Assembly (NCBI RefSeq): GCF_019175385.1
Contig: NC_083342.1
Span: 122,388,376-122,452,375, forward strand
Source of the DNA: Lycium barbarum
Lineage: Eukaryota > Streptophyta > Magnoliopsida > Solanales > Solanaceae
Direction: 5' to 3'
Length of the DNA stretch: 64,000 nucleotides
This document shows positions 59,561-64,000 of this stretch, piece after piece. How positions within the stretch are numbered: position 1 is the first letter of the stretch; every line of letters starts with the position of its first letter. The notes beneath the pieces were generated by a model, which saw only the letters and a program-made list of their open reading frames with translations, was not told the DNA's origin and searched no databases. The position numbers and the translations under genes are program-made.

Positions 59561-59764
59561 GGAATAAGGGTAGAAGAATTAAAAAAAGAGCGATAACATT
59601 GGGAAAAGAACAAACTGGAGACAACCCACCATGTAAGTGGAACCCACACATTTTTCAAAACGGGTCCAACTATTTTCAGGAACTGACAACGTTCTACTAG
59701 TAGCACTAAAATTAAGCTGAACAACTGACTAGTGACTACTTCTACTAAGTAAAAAAAAAAAAAA

Positions 59765-62700
59765 ATGGCTTGGGTCTCATTCTTGCCACCATTGTTACAA
59801 GCTTCAACTTACATTATTGTTCTCATTTCTTTATTTTCCTCTTTTTTTCCAAACCCAGTTCAATGTCAGTGTAAAAATCCACCAGTAATCTTCAACTTTG
59901 GTGATTCTAATTCGGATACTGGTGGACTTGTTGCTGGACTCGGGTACCCCATTAACCTCCCCAATGGTCGTACTTTCTTTCACCAATCAACTGGTCGTCT
60001 TTCTGATGGTCGCCTTATTCTTGATTTTCTCTGTAAGTCCCTTTTTTTTTTTTTTCATTACTTATTTCTTACTATGTCCAGTCCACTTTACTTGTCGTCC
60101 TTATTAAAAATAGATGTTCAAAATAGTTGTTATTTTAGAAAATCAAAGATATGATTAACTATTACTAGTTTTTACCTTTAGTACCCTTACTCAATAAATG
60201 TGAAGCTAGATTAATGAAGTGAAATAGAGATCAGTATAAATTGAGATCAAAGACTTTTCTTAAAGATGTGCAAAAAAAAACCAAAGTAAAATGGATCGCA
60301 TGAACTGTACATTGGGAAGTATAAAGTGTACAACGTTAATGTGGATGTGTGTGTTTGAACTTTGAAGTCGGTTGGATCCACTGCATGTATTGATTGGTAG
60401 GTACTAGGTAGAGAGTCATATCTGAGAGAGATTGTGATGAATATTTGATTGGGTCCTACATGATTTTGATGTTCGTGAGCATCTGTATTTCATAATTCAA
60501 TGCAGCTTGACTATTTGTGCAATCAAATTGAGGAAATTAATAGCATCGGGTTGCACTAGCTAGTTTCCAAATTTATGGTCCTGAAAATGTTCTTGTTAGA
60601 GGTTTATTTTTACACCATACATTTGATAGTGAAGATTTTGACTGGGTAAACTGTGATCTCTATCTTACATAATGTATAGACCATTCACTTTGTTAACCTT
60701 TAAAGAAAGGCTGAAGGGAAATTGTTGAATATTTTTATTTCATATAACAAGCTAGTAATTTGAAAATGTACTTTGCATCATTTCGTTTACCTAGTCTCTG
60801 TTCTATATTGTGATGCTCTTGTAATTACCAAATTACTTCATATTAATAGCTCATTGATGATTGAAATCAGTGTCCAGAATAAACTAACGATCTTCAGACG
60901 ATGGAAATACTTGCTTTATTAAACCCCCCACAAAAAAAAAAAAAAAAAGTAGAAGTTCGAACTATGAGATAATCAAGGTTCTCTTTTAGATCTTTAACGT
61001 GCATTACTGATATATATAATTCTTGCTTCGTTTCTTCTGCGTCCTGCAAAATTCTTGAAAGAATTATAATTTCTTAGAGATATTCTTGTTCGTCTTTCAG
61101 TTAATAAAACGTGAAAGGTAATTAGGAACTCAATTGTCATGAATCTTATGCAATGTGCAAAACCACTAGGAACTTAGGATTATTATGTCTCCTGCTGTAT
61201 GGAGACAGAATATATAGCATTTATCTTCATTGTGCAAACAATGGTTATGGTTGGTTCTTTTGGTTCACGCATTCTTATCATGTGCTTGGGAATATAGAAT
61301 ATCTTGGCAAATAAAAATTAAGACAAGCTTGAAGGTTGTAATAGGGATTGCACTGAGGAATGTTCCCAATGTTCTCATGTCATTATTTTTCATAAAACTT
61401 TCAAATATTTTTTATGCCTTGCATTTTTCTGGGATCTGTATGGTCCTCCAGAAGCACTGCTTCCGCTCCTACTATACGTGAATCAATTATGGCATAGGTT
61501 ATAGTATATCCACTTTTTAGTTTGTTATGGATACCAATGAATCTGAGCTGAGCTTTTAGTGTTGTCAGTGCAGGTCAAAGTGTTAATTCACGGTTCCTGA
61601 GCCCATACCTAGACTCTGTGGGATCCTCTTTCTTGAATGGAGCAAATTTTGCTATAGCAGGATCTTGTTTACTACCTAAGTATGAGCCATTCGCATTAAA
61701 TATTCAAGTCATGCAGTTCCTTCATTTCAAGGGTCGCTCAATTGAACTTGTTAGTACTGGTAATTCTTACACTTTCCTTTTATTCTCTGTACAGATCTTG
61801 TCTTTACTCTCATCTTATCATTTTTCTTTCCTTTCGCATTTTGTGGTTGTGTTTTGGGGTGTGGGGGTGTGGGGGGGAGGCGAGGGTGATCATAAGGATC
61901 TGTCCTGATATTCTACTTATTTCCAGTGTGTATTTGCTTTGAAAATTTGATACCTATGAACTTCGAGGTTCTTCTAGGAATATCTAGTGTCAATCTCAGT
62001 AACGCACATTTGCAATGTTGTTATGAACACAGACTGTTAGTAAAATGGAAAGCTTAGTACCTAATATTAAAATTGAAACCTACATATCTCCCTCTTGTTC
62101 CAGTTTAATAGCTAAAAGGCACATTTAGTTTCAAACAGCTCTCTGTGTCCTACTTTTTTGTCTTTCAGTAGATCTTTTGGGAGCTGGTGGTAGATTACAG
62201 AGGTTATCTTTAGATATTTATCTGCAAGAATATACCTATTATTCAATCAACAGAATCGGTAAAACGGGAAATTGCCGAGCTATGTCCAAATAAAAGTAGT
62301 AGAACTTTAAACTCTTCTACATACCCTCGGAGTTACTGTATTGGCTATTCTTTGGTGAAATTGTGTTCGGCTAAACTACTGAGTTTACATGTGGTGAGGA
62401 ATTGGAGCCCAGCTCGTTTATATTCAAGAATATCAGAGGTATTAGAAAGATACTTTAAGTAGTGTGCACCATGTTTATTTGGATTCTAGATTATGTATAT
62501 CTAGTTTCTTGGATTTTTATTCTTTCCGGTGCTGATAAAATATAAAAATAAAAACAAAAGAGTCCTGTGCTAGTGTGCTCAGAAATGTGAATATGATCTT
62601 GACTCGGTTTCTTATTGTTACATTAAGGTTCTGGAAATTTAGTTGGTGATGAAGGATTCCACGATGCTCTCTTTATGATAGATATTGGACAAAATGACCT

Positions 62701-63880
62701 TGCTGGTTCATTTGCTAAGAACCTGTCTTACACGGAAGTAGTCAAGTTGATCCCCTCCTTTGTCACAGAGATCAGGAATGCAATTCAGGTAATTTCTTCA
62801 ATCGTTACTCGCTCACTTTTTCCTGCTTCCCTACCGAAAAGAAGCACAGCGGAACAAGAATATCAATAAGTTAAAACAAAGAAAAGCATAGGAAGGATAA
62901 AGTTTGTTAAAAAGAGTTGGCATCGCAGGGTCAAAGTTTTTATAGCTTGAAGTAGATAGTTTTAGAGTTTGTCCATTCCCTCAAACTTTCCAAATGTAGG
63001 TCATATATTCTCAAGGAGGGAGGAAATTTTGGGTCCACAACACTGGGCCACTAGGATGCCTGCCTCAAAAACTTACTCTGGTTCAGAAAGTTCCCTCTGA
63101 TCTTGATCCACATGGCTGTCTTGCAAATTACAACTCTGCAGCAAAAATGTTTAATGAAGGGCTGCGACAGTTGTTGCAAGAGTTGAGATCTGAAATGAAG
63201 GATACTACTATTGTGTATGTAGACATATATGCTATCAAATATGATCTTATAGCCAACTCCAGCAGCTATGGTAAGCATAAAAACTTTCTCGTTTGGTTAG
63301 CCAGCTAAATTTCCCTAGTTCTTAGATTGTCAATAATCAGAATGAATCTACTAAAGTTGGTACTGGAAGGCTGATATTATTAGTTAAACAATTGGCAGAA
63401 GATTTCATTTCCCTGCTCTTGTAATCTAAAATAGAAAAGAGGAAAATGAAGAATTTGGCATCTCGCGACTGAAATCCAATGGTTGCAATGTGAGATTAAT
63501 TCTCAAAGTAATATGTTTCCTTTATTTCATATCATCATGTAGAGAGAGATTCAACGTAGTATATACTTGAGAGTTACAGCCCGTTTTAAGATAGTTGGCT
63601 GCTTACTAAAAGCTACTGGAAATTCATATGTGTTGATTCTACATTTGCAGGCTTCTCAAATCCGTTAATGGCGTGCTGTGGCTACGGAGGGCCTCCATAC
63701 AACTACCGTAAAGGAGTGACATGTGGCCAGCACGATTATCAGGTTTGCAGTGAAGGGTCTGAATTCATAAGTTGGGATGGAGTTCATTACACAGAGGCAG
63801 CTAACAGAGTTATAGCCTCTAAGATATTGTCGATGGAGTATTCCACTCCACGAATCGGCTTCGATTTCTTTTGCCATTGA
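59765..63880 (+). CDS. GDSL esterase/lipase (SGNH hydrolase)
   Basis: Predicted secreted ester hydrolase of the plant GDSL family, acting on acyl or acetyl esters in the apoplast or secretory pathway; the substrate is unknown. Five exons join in frame: 59765-60032, 61574-61759, 62628-62788, 63000-63270, 63651-63880, giving 371 aa, a usual length for the family. All introns have GT...AG ends; intron 1 is 1.54 kb. The N-terminus is hydrophobic (residues about 10-33) and fits a signal peptide. Block I is FNFGDSNSDTGG with nucleophile S48. Block II is NGANFAIAGS, with the glycine near 112. Block III is DIGQND with N174. Block V is SWDGVHYTE with D338 and H341. The exon pattern and the QSVNSRFLSPYL and GPLGCLPQKL phrases fit the LIP-4-like/At1g54790 branch (from memory). 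The reading frame looks complete and functional. The ATG follows a long A run (AAAAATGGC). Confidence 0.95.
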
Positions 63881-63894
63881 TGGTCATTTGCTAG

Positions 63895-63900
63895 AATAAA
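63895..63900 (+). other. Putative polyadenylation signal of the GDSL gene
   Basis: A perfect AATAAA begins 15 nt after the stop codon. That is close for a plant 3' end, so the true signal may lie further on. Confidence 0.35.
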
Positions 63901-64000
63901 GTTCAAGCAGTTATCTCAGTTGTTGAAGAGAGAATGATATTCTTCGGGAAAAATAGAAAAAAAGGATACCATGTTGATCTCATGTTGCTGGTTCTTAGAA

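Overview
The window is plant nuclear DNA, most likely from a Solanaceae species. It is AT-rich, its genes are split by many introns with GT...AG ends, and it is full of plant mobile elements (Ty1/copia, long solo LTRs, Stowaway, Tourist and hAT-type MITEs, a MULE-like element, a tRNA-derived SINE). The family placement is inferred from the style of the LTRs and MITEs. The genus cannot be read from the sequence.

Layout. Bases 1-10,000 are gene-poor: a duplicated non-coding block (160-2760, second copy at 52350-54110), several MITEs, a solo LTR followed by an inverted partial copy (5548-8030), and a 0.53 kb tandem duplication with a possible relic exon (8618-9668). Bases 11,570-41,109 are one locus: a tandem array of about twelve units of about 1.03 kb. 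Its left part (units 1-4) is diverged and broken up by insertions. These are solo LTR E1 (itself split by a young copia element and by solo LTR E2), a MULE-like element with long terminal inverted repeats, and solo LTR E3 (itself split by solo LTR E4). Its right part (units 5-12) is uninterrupted and is a higher-order repeat: a 2.06 kb A-B dimer repeated four times with few differences. Bases 42,920-63,880 hold the only three intact genes.

Genes. Two WAT1-related (nodulin MtN21/EamA) membrane transporter genes face each other tail to tail: 42920-47137 on the + strand (369 aa) and 55887-58150 on the - strand (346 aa). They have seven exons each, and the first six exons are identical in length (176, 63, 117, 247, 156, 152 nt), so they are paralogues. 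To the right lies a five-exon GDSL esterase/lipase gene (59765-63880, 371 aa) with a complete Ser-Asp-His set. The copia element (12729-17843) is full length, with 5 bp target duplications and about 1.1% LTR divergence, but its single gag-pol frame has two stop codons.

Most worth a second look: the tandem array with its homogenised dimeric half and a conserved short open frame; a roughly 260 bp near-continuous hairpin in intron 1 of the + strand WAT1-like gene; and two independent nested insertions a few bases apart at the same small hairpin of a solo LTR. I see no defence system, gene cluster or other multi-gene pathway. All coordinates and exon joins were read by eye; none is supported by a transcript.
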